Shown here one piece after another: positions 7,813 to 15,296 of a stretch of DNA of 15,446 nt (the stretch's first letter is position 1; each line of letters starts with the position of its first letter). The notes under the pieces were generated by a model. The model had not been told where the DNA came from. It saw only the letters and a program-made list of their open reading frames with translations, and made no database searches. The stretch covers positions 1 to 15,446 of the forward strand of contig JAGGAG010000048.1 in NCBI GenBank assembly GCA_017889745.1. Reading direction: 5' to 3'. Both the position numbers and the translations under genes were made by a program. This stretch comes from Gemmatimonadota bacterium (GTDB taxonomy: Bacteria; Gemmatimonadota; Gemmatimonadetes; Gemmatimonadales; GWC2-71-9).

Positions 7813-7868
7813 CAGCAGCGTTAGGTGTGGCGGGAGCGCCCCGGCGGCGGCCCCCGTTGATTCCAGCT

Positions 7869-9530
7869 TCAGATGCTGCCGGCAGGATCCGGCGGCGGCA
7901 GGACGAACGGGCCGAGGTGCGGGCCCGCATACCGGGACGTGACCTGCAGGAGGAATGCCACCTGGTCGCGCGTCTCCTCCGCGGTAACGATTGCATCCAC
8001 GAATCCCCGCGCCGCGGCGTACCGTGCGTCCAGCTGGTGCTCGTAGTCGGCGCGCATGTCGGCAACGGAGGCCTGGACCTCATCGGGGAGCGGCGTTCCC
8101 GCGGCCTGGGCCTTCGCGATCTCGGCGCCGTGCACCGCCATCACCGCCGACTCCCCTTCCATGACCGCCATGCGTCCTGTGGGCCACGAGATGATGAAGT
8201 CCGGATCGAAGCCCTGCCCCGCCATCGCGTAGTACCCCGCGCCGGACGCGTGATTGACCGTGAGCACGATCTTCGGCACCGTCGCCGTGGCCATGGCCTC
8301 GACGAAGTGGGCGCCGGCCCGAATGATCCCCGAGTGCTCGGCATCGGCCCCAACCATGAAGCCGCTCACGTCCTGCACGAACAGTATAGGGAGCCGCTCG
8401 CGGTTCGCGGTCTCGATGAAGTACGCGGTCTTCTCCGCGCTTTCCGTGTAGATGATGCCGCCGAACCGCGGCCGCTCGCCCTCGCGGCCGCGGATGATGC
8501 CGCGCGAGTTGGCGATCACCGCGACGGGCCAGCCCTCGACGTGGCCGTGGCCGCAGATCATCTCCCGCGCCAGGTCGGGCTGGAACTCGTCCAGCCGGCC
8601 GTCGTCGAGGAGGCACGCGAGCACCTGGCGCGCGTCGTACGACAGCCGGTGATCGTGCGGCAGGAGGTCGTAAAGATCGGCCGGGTCGCGCGCGGGTGGC
8701 CTCGTGTCGCGACGCGCATGCTGCACGCCCCCCGTCACCGGCAGGCGACCCACGTACTCCCGGATGCGCGCCAGGCAATCGGCATCGGTGGCGGCGCGGT
8801 AGTGCGCCACGGCGCTGAGCTCCGTGTGCGCCTTCGCCCCGCCCAGGGTCTCGGCGTCGATCGTCTGGCCGGTGGCACCCTTCACCAGGTTCGGCCCGCC
8901 CAGCCCCATGAAGCTCGTGCCTTCGACCATGAAGATCACGTCGCTCAGTGCCGGGAGGTAAGCGCCGCCCGCAATGCAGCTGCCCATGACGGCGCTGATC
9001 TGCGGCACGCGCAAGTAGCGCCGCATGAGCGAGTTGTAGTAGAAGATGCGGGCCGCGCCATACTGCCCGGGGAATACGCCCTCCTGGTACGGCAGGTTCA
9101 CCCCGGCGCTGTCCACCAGGTAGATGATCGGGATGCGCTGCCGCATCGCGACCTCCTGAGCCCGCAGGATCTTGGTGATGGTCTCGGGCCACCAACTGCC
9201 GGCCTTCACGGTCGCGTCGTTCGCCACCACCACCACTTCGCGCCCCTGGACGACACCGACGCCGGTGATGACGCCGGCCCCTGGCGCCTGGCCGTCGTAC
9301 CGGTCGTACGCGACCAGCAGGCCGATTTCGAGCCACGGGGTCCCGGGATCGAGGAGCCTGGCGACGCGCTCGCGCGGGCTCAGCTGCCCCTTCTCGTGCA
9401 TCCGCTTGACGCGCGAGGCGCCACCGCCCTCGCGCAGCCTGGCGGCGAGCGCGCGGTATTCTTCGGTCAGTGCGCGGAGGCGGCTCGGCTTCGCGTCAGC
9501 CGGTTCGTCCTTGGAGCGCGGTCGCGCCAT
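7869..9530 (-). CDS. Acyl-CoA carboxylase carboxyltransferase (beta) subunit, MCC-beta / GcdA-like
   Basis: 553 aa, cytoplasmic. Two crotonase-fold carboxyltransferase halves: N-half about 30-280, with VVANDATVKAGSWWP (101-115), YLVDSAGVNLP (137-147), oxyanion loop GSCIAGGAYLPALSD (183-197) and GGAKAHTELSAVAH (230-243); C-half about 285-530, with FVQDVSGFMVGADAEHSG (384-401), second oxyanion loop ASGAGYYAM (428-436) and MEGESAVMAVHG. These transfer carboxyl from carboxybiotin to an acyl-CoA. The N-half looks like methylcrotonyl-CoA carboxylase beta (leucine pathway), while DLYDLLP (285-291) and the tail GPHLGPFVLPP recall glutaconyl-CoA decarboxylase alpha. The substrate therefore stays open between 3-methylcrotonyl-, geranyl- and glutaconyl-CoA-like acids. 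No biotin carboxylase or biotin-carrier gene is in the window. It lies 30 bp after the HAD gene; no strong ribosome binding site is visible. Confidence 0.88.
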   Translation of the reverse strand: MARPRSKDEPADAKPSRLRALTEEYRALAARLREGGGASRVKRMHEKGQLSPRERVARLLDPGTPWLEIGLLVAYDRYDGQAPGAGVITGVGVVQGREVVVVANDATVKAGSWWPETITKILRAQEVAMRQRIPIIYLVDSAGVNLPYQEGVFPGQYGAARIFYYNSLMRRYLRVPQISAVMGSCIAGGAYLPALSDVIFMVEGTSFMGLGGPNLVKGATGQTIDAETLGGAKAHTELSAVAHYRAATDADCLARIREYVGRLPVTGGVQHARRDTRPPARDPADLYDLLPHDHRLSYDARQVLACLLDDGRLDEFQPDLAREMICGHGHVEGWPVAVIANSRGIIRGREGERPRFGGIIYTESAEKTAYFIETANRERLPILFVQDVSGFMVGADAEHSGIIRAGAHFVEAMATATVPKIVLTVNHASGAGYYAMAGQGFDPDFIISWPTGRMAVMEGESAVMAVHGAEIAKAQAAGTPLPDEVQASVADMRADYEHQLDARYAAARGFVDAIVTAEETRDQVAFLLQVTSRYAGPHLGPFVLPPPDPAGSI

Positions 9531-9560
9531 GGTGACTCGCTCAGGAAAGGAGGAGGCGTA

Positions 9561-10244
9561 TCATGCCGCACGCGCGGCGAGCAGCCCGTCAACCAGCTCG
9601 GTGACCGACCGGACCGTCCTCACGTCACGTCCGGCGTGCGCACCAGCCGGGTCGAGCAGCACGACGTCGAGCCCGGCCGCCCGCGCGCCGACCACATCGA
9701 CCTCGTAGAGGTCCCCGACGTAGAGCGCCTCGGCCGCGCTCACGCCCAGGCGGTCGAGGGCGATCTGGAAAATCCTGGGATCGGGCTTCTCCACGCCCAC
9801 TTCACCGGAGTCAATCACGAATTCGAATTCGTCGAGCAGCCCGCCAGCGGCGAGCGCCGTGGCCGCCCGCCCATCGCTGTTCGACACCACGGCCAGCCGC
9901 ACCCCGGCACGCTTCAGCCGCGCGAGCGCGTCGCCGGTTCCCGGCTCGGTGGCACCCCAGAGATGGGCGCGTTGGTGCAGCTCGAGCAGTGCCGCCTTGA
10001 GTTCCTCCGTACGGTCCGCCGGCACACCCGCGCGTTCGAACAGCGTCAGGAGGAACGCGGCGCCCCGCTCCCGGTCGGTGAGCCTGCCCTGCTCCATGGC
10101 GCGTGCGGCCTCGGCCGCGTGCTGCCGCAGGCCCGATTCGGTGAGCGGCAGGCCCATCCGCGAGCCGACCGCGGCGGCGAGCCGCCCATAGTCGAGGAAC
10201 ACCAGCGTATTGCCGGCGTCGAACAGTACCGCCGCGGGAATCAC
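9561..10244 (-). CDS. HAD-superfamily hydrolase
   Basis: 227 aa, cytoplasmic, complete. Motif I VLFDAGNTLVF gives nucleophile Asp9; motif II VVSNSDG gives Ser121; motif III Lys153 in GVEKPDPRIF; motif IV GDLYEVD gives Asp178 and Asp183. The cap is helical (about 20-95), as in subfamily I. The usual second Asp of motif I (nucleophile +2) is Gly, so general acid/base chemistry differs from a standard DxD phosphatase. The substrate cannot be predicted. The GTG start at 10244 is chosen because it lies just before motif I and overlaps the upstream eRF1-like stop (GTGA, 10241-10244); the frame continues open upstream to 13295 only because of high GC. The next gene, the carboxyltransferase, starts 30 bp downstream. 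It may be a house-cleaning phosphatase, or haloacid-dehalogenase-like. Confidence 0.88.
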   Translation of the reverse strand: MIPAAVLFDAGNTLVFLDYGRLAAAVGSRMGLPLTESGLRQHAAEAARAMEQGRLTDRERGAAFLLTLFERAGVPADRTEELKAALLELHQRAHLWGATEPGTGDALARLKRAGVRLAVVSNSDGRAATALAAGGLLDEFEFVIDSGEVGVEKPDPRIFQIALDRLGVSAAEALYVGDLYEVDVVGARAAGLDVVLLDPAGAHAGRDVRTVRSVTELVDGLLAARAA

Positions 10245-11434
10245 CGGAACCGCAGCAGCGCGCCGAGGCCGTCGATGCGCGCGGCCGCCTCGGGCTCGAA
10301 GATGACGTTCACTTCCACGCGCTGGCCCAGCGCGTCCTCGATCGCGTCGTCCACCACGTCCACTACCGCCACCACATCGCCCTCGCCGCGGCAATCGCGC
10401 GCATCCAGCACCAGCCGTCCGCCGGGGCCGCAGCGGAATCCCGGTACGCTCGCGTCGGCCGCCACCAGGAGCGTGCGCACCTGGCCGCGCGCCAGGGCCC
10501 GGAGCGTGTCGGACACGCCGCTCACCGCCCAGCCTTCGCCGGCCCGCTGGCGCACTTCCTCCACCAGGATCCGCTCCTCCTGCCGCTTGAAAAGCTCGCG
10601 CGCCGCAAGCGCTGCCTCGTGCACCGCCGCCGGGGTCACCTCGCGCGCATTCAGCTTGACCGAGGCCACCACGCGCTCCTGCAGCGACTGGTGCAGGAAG
10701 GGCGTCAGCGCCGCCGCGTCGCTGCCGGTGCCGGCCACGAGGATTCCGTGCGCCGGGGCCGCGCGGTCGAGCGTGAAGAGCGCCCGCGCCACCGCGTCGT
10801 AATGACGCTGCTTCTCCTCGCGGATGCGGTTGTTGTAGTTGAACTCGCCCCAACCCGGCGCATCCTGGTCGCCCCGGTAGCGGCCGCCCCGGGTGCTCGT
10901 CGCGGTGAGCGCCGCTACTTCCCTCGCCTCGGCGGCCGTCACCTCGAAGATGCGCGCGGCGGAACGATCGGTGACCACGGCGTAGACCCGGCCGAACTCC
11001 TCCTGGGCCGCCACCAGTTCCCGGACGAGCGGCGAGCGATCCACCGCCAGCCGCGAGCGGTGCACGAACGGCAGCGCCACCGCCTCGAACAGCTTCAGGC
11101 CGCTGCAGGCGAACAGGGCGATGCCGTGCGCCGCCGGCAGGTTGCCGGGCGCGCGGAGGTACTGCTGGATCCGCTCCAGGTCGGCGAGCACGGTCTCGGC
11201 GGCCGCGCGCTCCAGCCCCAGCCGGGGCAAGGCCCGCTGCAGCTCGCGCACCCGGTTCTTGAGCTTGATGAGGTACTTGCCCCGCGACCGGTCTCGCGGC
11301 TCGATCTTGAGGTAGCAGGAGATGACCCAGTGCGGTCCTGGACGGATGGCCTCGAGCCGGCTCATGACCGCCGCGATGGTGGCCTGGCGGCTCCGGCTTC
11401 CGGCCGGGGTCCGTGTGCGCGTCGACGTCTTCAT
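10241..11434 (-). CDS. Bacterial eRF1/Vms1-like release-factor-family protein with altered GGQ loop
   Basis: 397 aa from the ATG at 11434, preceded by AAGGA with an 8-nt spacer; the frame is open to 11563 but the extra 43 residues are low-complexity. A basic Ser/Thr/Arg N-terminus is followed by domain 1 (about 25-130, with HWVISCYLKIEPRDRSRGKY). Domain 2 (about 145-240) has an RNase-H-like fold beginning GRVYAVVTDRSAARIFEV and then the loop RGGRYRGDQDAPGW before NNRIREEKQRHYDAVARAL. This corresponds to the eRF1 stretch containing GGQ and the following R-x-E-K-R-H helix. Domain 3 (about 270-397, RILVEEVRQRAGEGWAVSG to the end) has the pelota/L7Ae-like fold. It belongs to the bacterial archaeo-eukaryotic release-factor-like (baeRF) group, linked by family knowledge to ribosome rescue or peptidyl-tRNA cleavage. 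GGQ is not intact, so classical termination is unlikely. It overlaps the HAD gene downstream. Confidence 0.8.
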   Translation of the reverse strand: MKTSTRTRTPAGSRSRQATIAAVMSRLEAIRPGPHWVISCYLKIEPRDRSRGKYLIKLKNRVRELQRALPRLGLERAAAETVLADLERIQQYLRAPGNLPAAHGIALFACSGLKLFEAVALPFVHRSRLAVDRSPLVRELVAAQEEFGRVYAVVTDRSAARIFEVTAAEAREVAALTATSTRGGRYRGDQDAPGWGEFNYNNRIREEKQRHYDAVARALFTLDRAAPAHGILVAGTGSDAAALTPFLHQSLQERVVASVKLNAREVTPAAVHEAALAARELFKRQEERILVEEVRQRAGEGWAVSGVSDTLRALARGQVRTLLVAADASVPGFRCGPGGRLVLDARDCRGEGDVVAVVDVVDDAIEDALGQRVEVNVIFEPEAAARIDGLGALLRFR

Positions 11435-11442
11435 GGTTCCTG

Positions 11443-11447
11443 TCCTT
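11443..11447 (-). promoter_or_regulatory. Ribosome binding site for the eRF1-like gene
   Basis: AAGGA on the - strand, 8 nt before the ATG at 11434; a second AGGA (11438-11441) lies only 3 nt from it. This supports 11434 over the upstream in-frame start at 11563, which lies inside the mgtE-proximal spacer. Confidence 0.55.
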
Positions 11448-11458
11448 CTCCAGTCGTC

Positions 11459-11489
11459 CCCGGATTGGGGAAGCGAAAGGTGATCCGGG
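11459..11489 (-). repeat. Inverted repeat in the leader of the eRF1-like gene
   Basis: A perfect 7-bp inverted repeat (CCCGGAT / ATCCGGG, arms 11459-11465 and 11483-11489) with a 17-nt spacer lies in the 144-bp gap between mgtE and the eRF1-like gene. It could be a protein-binding site or a weak hairpin. Arms of this length can occur by chance in GC-rich DNA. Confidence 0.25.
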
Positions 11490-11499
11490 CGGACTGGGG

Positions 11500-11518
11500 G
11501 AGCAAGCTGACCTTGCCC
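11500..11518 (-). other. Hairpin downstream of mgtE
   Basis: On the - strand GGGCAAG-GTCAG-CTTGCTC forms a 7-bp stem with one G-U pair and a 5-nt loop, about 60 nt past the mgtE stop. It lacks a U-tract, so it is at most a transcript end stabiliser or part of a Rho-dependent end. No convincing promoter elements were found in the rest of the 11435-11578 spacer. Confidence 0.3.
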
Positions 11519-11578
11519 ACGCCCCTGCGCCGCCTGCGCCATCCTCGCAGCGAGCCGCTCCACCAGTAACCGTACCCG

Positions 11579-12937
11579 CTAGACCAGGAGGGCGCTCGCC
11601 AGGCCGAGGAGCAGCGAGAAACCACACACATCGGTGAAGGTGGTGACGAAGATCGAGGAGGCGATCGCCGGGTCCACCCCCGCCCGCTCCAGCAGAATCG
11701 GGATGAACGCCCCGGCGAAGCCGGCCACGAGCAGGTTGACGCTCATCGCCAGGAATACCACGATGCCGAGCTTGGCGCCGTGTCCAAGCAGGAGCGCCAC
11801 GATGCAGACGATGGTGCCGTTCACCAGGCCGTTGATCAGGCCGGCGGTCATCTCCTTCGCCACGACGCGGAAGGCCTGATCGCGCGGGATCACGCCCACG
11901 GCGAGACCGCGCACCGTCACCGCGAGGGCCTGCGTGCCGGCATTGCCGCCCATGCCCGCCACGATGGGCATGTAGGCCGCCAGCAGGACCACCTTGGCGA
12001 TTACGTCCTGCCGCGAGAGAACCACCGCGCCCGCCACGAATGCCGTGACCAGGTTCACCATGAGCCACGGGAGACGGCTCTTCACTGCCGCCTGCCAGTC
12101 GCCCTTCAGTTCCTCGCCGGCCGACACACCACCGAAGCGGAGAATGTCCTCGGTGTTCTCGGCCTCCACCACGTCGGACACGTCGTCGAACGTGACGCAG
12201 CCCAGCAGCCGCCCGTCCATGTCCACCACCGGCACGCTCGGCAGGTTGTAGCGCGCGAGCACCCGGGCGACCTCCTCCTGGTCCTCCTCGGGCCCGACCG
12301 TCACGGCGGGGGCCTCCATGATCTCCCGCACGGGGCGCCAGGGCGGGCTGACGGCGAGCGCGCGGAACGAGAGCACGCCGACCAGGCGCCGCCGCGCGTC
12401 GATCACGAAGACCTCGTAGAAGTCTTCCACCTCTTCCGTCTGCCGCCGCACCTCGTCGAGCGCCTCGTTTACCCTGACCGTGTCCGGCACGGTGACGAGC
12501 CGCGTGGTCATCAGCCCGCCGGCGCTCTCCGCGTCGTAGACCAGCAGCTTCTCGAGTTCGGCGCGGCCCACATCCTCGACCTCGCTGAGGATCCGCTCCT
12601 GCTCCGCGGGCTCCAGGTCGCCCAGGATGTCGGCCGCGTCGTCGTCGGCCAGTTCCTCCACGATGTCGGCGGCCTGTTCCGGATCGAGCGCGGCCAGCGT
12701 TTCGCCTGCGTGTTCCTCGTCGGGCATCTCGATCAGGGCCTGGCTCGAGATCTCCGCCGGCAGCGCCTGCACCGCCGTGACCCGCTCGTCGTCCTCGAGG
12801 GCGGCGAGCACGTCGGCCAGGTCGGCCGGCTCCAGGTCGGCCGCGCGCCCGGCGAACAGGTCGAGCTTGCCGTCCCGGACGAGCGCGACGAGCTCGTTCA
12901 CGAGCCCCTCGCGTTCGCGCTCGGCGACGTCGCTCAT
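11579..12937 (-). CDS. mgtE: MgtE-family magnesium channel/transporter
   Basis: 452 aa, full length. The acidic superhelical N-domain (about 10-130, many Asp/Glu such as EELADDDAADILGDLEP) and a CBS pair (about 140-260, with TTRLVTV and LPSVPVVDMDGRLLG) form the cytosolic magnesium sensor. A connecting 'plug' helix (about 260-285) and five transmembrane helices (287-452) follow. The pore signature MGGNAGTQALAV (329-340) and Asp436 in the last helix (TTFTDVCGFSLLLGLAS), equivalent to the pore Asp of Thermus MgtE, are present. Selective Mg2+ influx, closing when internal Mg2+ is high, is established for the family. The ATG at 12937 overlaps the stop of the upstream CorC-like gene (ATGA). Because it starts inside that gene, there is no room for an mgtE leader riboswitch; control must be at the operon or protein level. 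Confidence 0.95.
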   Translation of the reverse strand: MSDVAEREREGLVNELVALVRDGKLDLFAGRAADLEPADLADVLAALEDDERVTAVQALPAEISSQALIEMPDEEHAGETLAALDPEQAADIVEELADDDAADILGDLEPAEQERILSEVEDVGRAELEKLLVYDAESAGGLMTTRLVTVPDTVRVNEALDEVRRQTEEVEDFYEVFVIDARRRLVGVLSFRALAVSPPWRPVREIMEAPAVTVGPEEDQEEVARVLARYNLPSVPVVDMDGRLLGCVTFDDVSDVVEAENTEDILRFGGVSAGEELKGDWQAAVKSRLPWLMVNLVTAFVAGAVVLSRQDVIAKVVLLAAYMPIVAGMGGNAGTQALAVTVRGLAVGVIPRDQAFRVVAKEMTAGLINGLVNGTIVCIVALLLGHGAKLGIVVFLAMSVNLLVAGFAGAFIPILLERAGVDPAIASSIFVTTFTDVCGFSLLLGLASALLV

Positions 12938-14121
12938 GTGGGGCGTCCCTGGAGGGCGATCGCGGGAGGGGGCGTGGTGCGGATGAGGATCCGCTCCACC
13001 CGGTTCGGCGAGGATTGCACCACGTCGAATTCGAGGCCGGCCACCACGAAGCGCTCACCGGCCACCGGAATCCGGCCCGCCAGCTCCACCAGGAGGCCGC
13101 CAATGGATGCCGAGCGGCCCGGCGGGAGACGGGTGTCGAAGCGCGTCTCGATCGCCTCGCGGGAGGCGCTGCCGTCGGTGTCGAGTACGCCGGGCCCGGT
13201 GCCGGTGGCGACGCCCGGCTCGTCATCGTCGACGATCTCGCCCACGATGGACTCGAGCAGGTCGTCGAGCGTGACGATGCCGGCCGTGCCGCCATACTCG
13301 TCGAGCACCACGGCCATCAACCGCCGCTCACGCTGCATGTCGATGAGCAGGTCGCCGCAGGCGCGGCTCGCCGGTGCCATCGAGACCGGACGGATGGGCA
13401 GCGGTGCCCCCTGCTCGAGCCGGAAGAGGTCGAACGCGTGCAGCATGCCGACGATCTCGTCCAGGGTGCCGCGGTACACCGGGAGCCGGCTGTAGCCGCT
13501 CTGCGCAAAGGCCTGGCCGATCTCGGACTTGGTGGCATCCTCGGCGATCGCCACGATATCCGTGCGCGGAGTCATCACCTCGCGAACCGGCCGCTCGGCG
13601 AAGGTGAGCACGCCCCCAACCAGCTCCAGTTCGCCCGAGGCGTCGGGATCAACCGCCGCGCCGCCCCGGAGGATCGCGCGGAACCGCGACTCGGCGCCGG
13701 GGCCGTCCGTCGGCAGCAGCAGGGCGAGGAGGCCCGACCACGGGCGGAGCACCGGCAGCGTGACCCGGAGTGCCTGCTCCGCGCGGCGGGTTGCGAAGAG
13801 CCGGGGCAGCAGGTAGCCGCCGACCACCACGGCCGGAACGCCAACCAGGAGCAGCACCAGGAGAGACGTCAGCCGGCCCGCCCCCGCGAGAAGTCCCACG
13901 AGCGCGGCGCCCAGCAACAGCACGCCAAGCGACGTAGTGGACGATGACGCGATGAGGAGGCGCTCCACCTCGGCGAGGCGCGCCAGCGGCATGCCCCCGC
14001 CCCGAAGCTGGGTCGCCGCGAACCGGGCCAGCTCCGCCCGGCTGGTCGCGATCAGTGCGCTCCCGGCGGTGGCACCCAGCGTGGCCAGCAGCAGACCGAG
14101 GACGAACACCGCCCACGTCAT
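12934..14121 (-). CDS. CNNM/CBS-domain (CorC/HlyC-type) membrane protein, divergent second copy
   Basis: 395 aa from the ATG at 14121 (GGAGG with 7-nt spacing; a GTG one codon upstream is less well placed). Order: DUF21/CNNM membrane domain with hydrophobic segments at about 2-25, 58-80, 84-108 and 122-137; a CBS pair at about 178-300 (REVMTPRTDIVAI and VVLDEYGGTAGIVTLDDLLE); CorC_HlyC domain at about 310-382 (GRIPVAGERFVVAGLEFDVV). CorC/CNNM proteins act in Mg2+ export or sodium-coupled Mg2+ transport. Here the family's FSxxET motif in helix 1 is replaced by GATAGSALIATS, and the GExxPK motif by GYLLPR: the conserved Glu is Tyr103. Transport activity is therefore doubtful; a regulatory partner role is possible. 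It overlaps its neighbours on both sides (TGATG upstream, ATGA with mgtE). Confidence 0.88.
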   Translation of the reverse strand: MTWAVFVLGLLLATLGATAGSALIATSRAELARFAATQLRGGGMPLARLAEVERLLIASSSTTSLGVLLLGAALVGLLAGAGRLTSLLVLLLVGVPAVVVGGYLLPRLFATRRAEQALRVTLPVLRPWSGLLALLLPTDGPGAESRFRAILRGGAAVDPDASGELELVGGVLTFAERPVREVMTPRTDIVAIAEDATKSEIGQAFAQSGYSRLPVYRGTLDEIVGMLHAFDLFRLEQGAPLPIRPVSMAPASRACGDLLIDMQRERRLMAVVLDEYGGTAGIVTLDDLLESIVGEIVDDDEPGVATGTGPGVLDTDGSASREAIETRFDTRLPPGRSASIGGLLVELAGRIPVAGERFVVAGLEFDVVQSSPNRVERILIRTTPPPAIALQGRPT

Positions 14122-15296
14122 CACTCCACCTCCACCGACGCAGATGGCTCGAGCCGCCGCACCGTCAGGCGGCGGATCCGCCGCCGCGCCACCTGGTCCA
14201 CGGCGAACTCATAGCCATCCACCGTGACCCGCTCACCCTGACGCGGCACCCGGCCGAACTCCGCCAGCACGAGGCCCCCGGCCGTGCTCACGTCCTCCCG
14301 CGCAAACTGGTGAGCCAGCCAGCCCTCGAGCTCGGTGAGGCCCACGCCGCCCAGCACCCGCCAGCTCGTCTCGTCCAGTTGCAGCACCGGCGCCACCTCG
14401 TCGGTGTCGTGCTCGTCCTGGATCTCGCCCACGATCTGCTCCAGGATGTCCTCGAGGGTCACGATCCCCGCGGTACCGCCGAACTCGTCCACCACGACGG
14501 CGAGATGGCCAGGACCGCGCTTGAAGTCGCGCAGCTGGCGATCGAGGGTCTTTCCCTCCGGCACGAACGCCGCCGGACGGATCAGGGCGGTCCACTGGCC
14601 CGGTGCCGCGTGGCTGTCGAGCGCGTTCAGCATGTCCTTGGCATAGAGGACACCAGCGATGTTGTCCGGGTGTCCGTCGTACACGATGAGCCGGGCATGC
14701 TCGGAGCTTCGCAGCAGCTCGAGCACCTGGTCGCGTTCCATCGACACATCGACGGCAATGATGTCGATGCGCGGCGTCATGACCTCGGCGACGATGGTCT
14801 CGGCCAGCGCGAAGACGCCTCCGAGCATCTCGCGTTCGAGGCGCCCCGCCCCCTCCTGGCCCCCGAAGTTGGCGCGCACCCGACGCTCGAGCCAACCGAC
14901 CATGCGGAACAGCGGCTGGAACGGAATGAGGGTGCGGAGGGCAAGGCGCTGCACGGGCCGGGCAACCTCGGGCGCGATCGACGCCACGAGCCTCGGCAGC
15001 AGGTCGGCAACCACCCACACGAGGCCCACGGCCGCCAGGAGCCGTGCGATGCCGGTCATCGGCGGATACGTCCACCAGGCGACCGCCCCACCCGCCATCG
15101 CGCCGGCGAGCACGACAAGCACGAGGTGCGCGAGGTGGAGGCTCCGTTCGAGCCGGAGCGGCCCCGCCTGTTCCATGCGCGCAGCGAAGAGCCGCGGCAG
15201 TTCCGCCTCGGACTCGGCCGCGAGCGCCAGCCACGCCGCCCACAGGGTGAAGGCGCCAGCCAGCAGCGGAGCCAGGAAGAGCTGCAGTGCCGCCAT
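14121..15296 (-). CDS. CNNM/CBS-domain (CorC/HlyC-type) membrane protein, first copy
   Basis: 391 aa from the ATG at 15296. The frame is open to a GTG at 15335, but that lies inside ybeY and adds a charged stretch before the first membrane helix. Hydrophobic segments lie at about 3-27, 56-75 and 84-108, with a further membrane-associated stretch near 118-137. The CBS pair (about 168-290) has VAEVMTPRIDIIAVD and VVVDEFGGTAGIVTLEDILE (268-287 region), then a CorC_HlyC domain (about 305-380; EFGRVPRQGERVTVDGYEF). The adjacent ybeY matches the widespread ybeY-corC gene order. As in the second copy, the helix-1 FSxxET motif is absent (FTLWAAWLAL), and the GExxPK motif reads ADLLPR, so the Glu is conservatively Asp98. 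Probable role: Mg2+ homeostasis; direct transport is uncertain. Confidence 0.88.
   Translation of the reverse strand: MAALQLFLAPLLAGAFTLWAAWLALAAESEAELPRLFAARMEQAGPLRLERSLHLAHLVLVVLAGAMAGGAVAWWTYPPMTGIARLLAAVGLVWVVADLLPRLVASIAPEVARPVQRLALRTLIPFQPLFRMVGWLERRVRANFGGQEGAGRLEREMLGGVFALAETIVAEVMTPRIDIIAVDVSMERDQVLELLRSSEHARLIVYDGHPDNIAGVLYAKDMLNALDSHAAPGQWTALIRPAAFVPEGKTLDRQLRDFKRGPGHLAVVVDEFGGTAGIVTLEDILEQIVGEIQDEHDTDEVAPVLQLDETSWRVLGGVGLTELEGWLAHQFAREDVSTAGGLVLAEFGRVPRQGERVTVDGYEFAVDQVARRRIRRLTVRRLEPSASVEVE
14129..14133 (-). promoter_or_regulatory. Ribosome binding site deciding the start of the second CorC-like gene
   Basis: GGAGG on the - strand, 7 nt before the ATG at 14121 and only 4 nt before the GTG at 14124. 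The spacing favours the ATG, giving a TGATG stop/start overlap with the preceding gene. Confidence 0.6.

Noticed and set aside
7801..7868. Intrinsic terminator or promoter between the carboxyltransferase and barrel genes
   Set aside because: The spacer is GC-rich and can form short stems, but no stable stem with a U-tract and no TTGACA/TATAAT-like pair is present.
7214..8083. Upstream in-frame extension of the subtilase gene
   Set aside because: The extension overlaps the beta-barrel and carboxyltransferase genes and has no protein-like features, whereas the ATG at 7213 begins a clean lipoprotein signal and overlaps a stop as ATGA.
7758..10802. Very long + strand open frame (about 1000 codons) across several genes
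   Set aside because: It lies antisense to the carboxyltransferase, HAD and part of the eRF1-like gene, with low-complexity His/Arg/Ala-rich composition. The - strand genes have clear motifs throughout.
12938..13100. Magnesium-sensing leader (M-box type) for mgtE
   Set aside because: The region upstream of mgtE is coding sequence of the CorC-like gene up to a 4-bp overlap, and no leader-like fold was seen.
10245..13295. Upstream in-frame extension of the HAD gene across the eRF1-like and mgtE genes
   Set aside because: The product upstream of the GTG at 10244 is Arg/Gly-rich out-of-frame sequence. The HAD motif I begins nine codons after that GTG.
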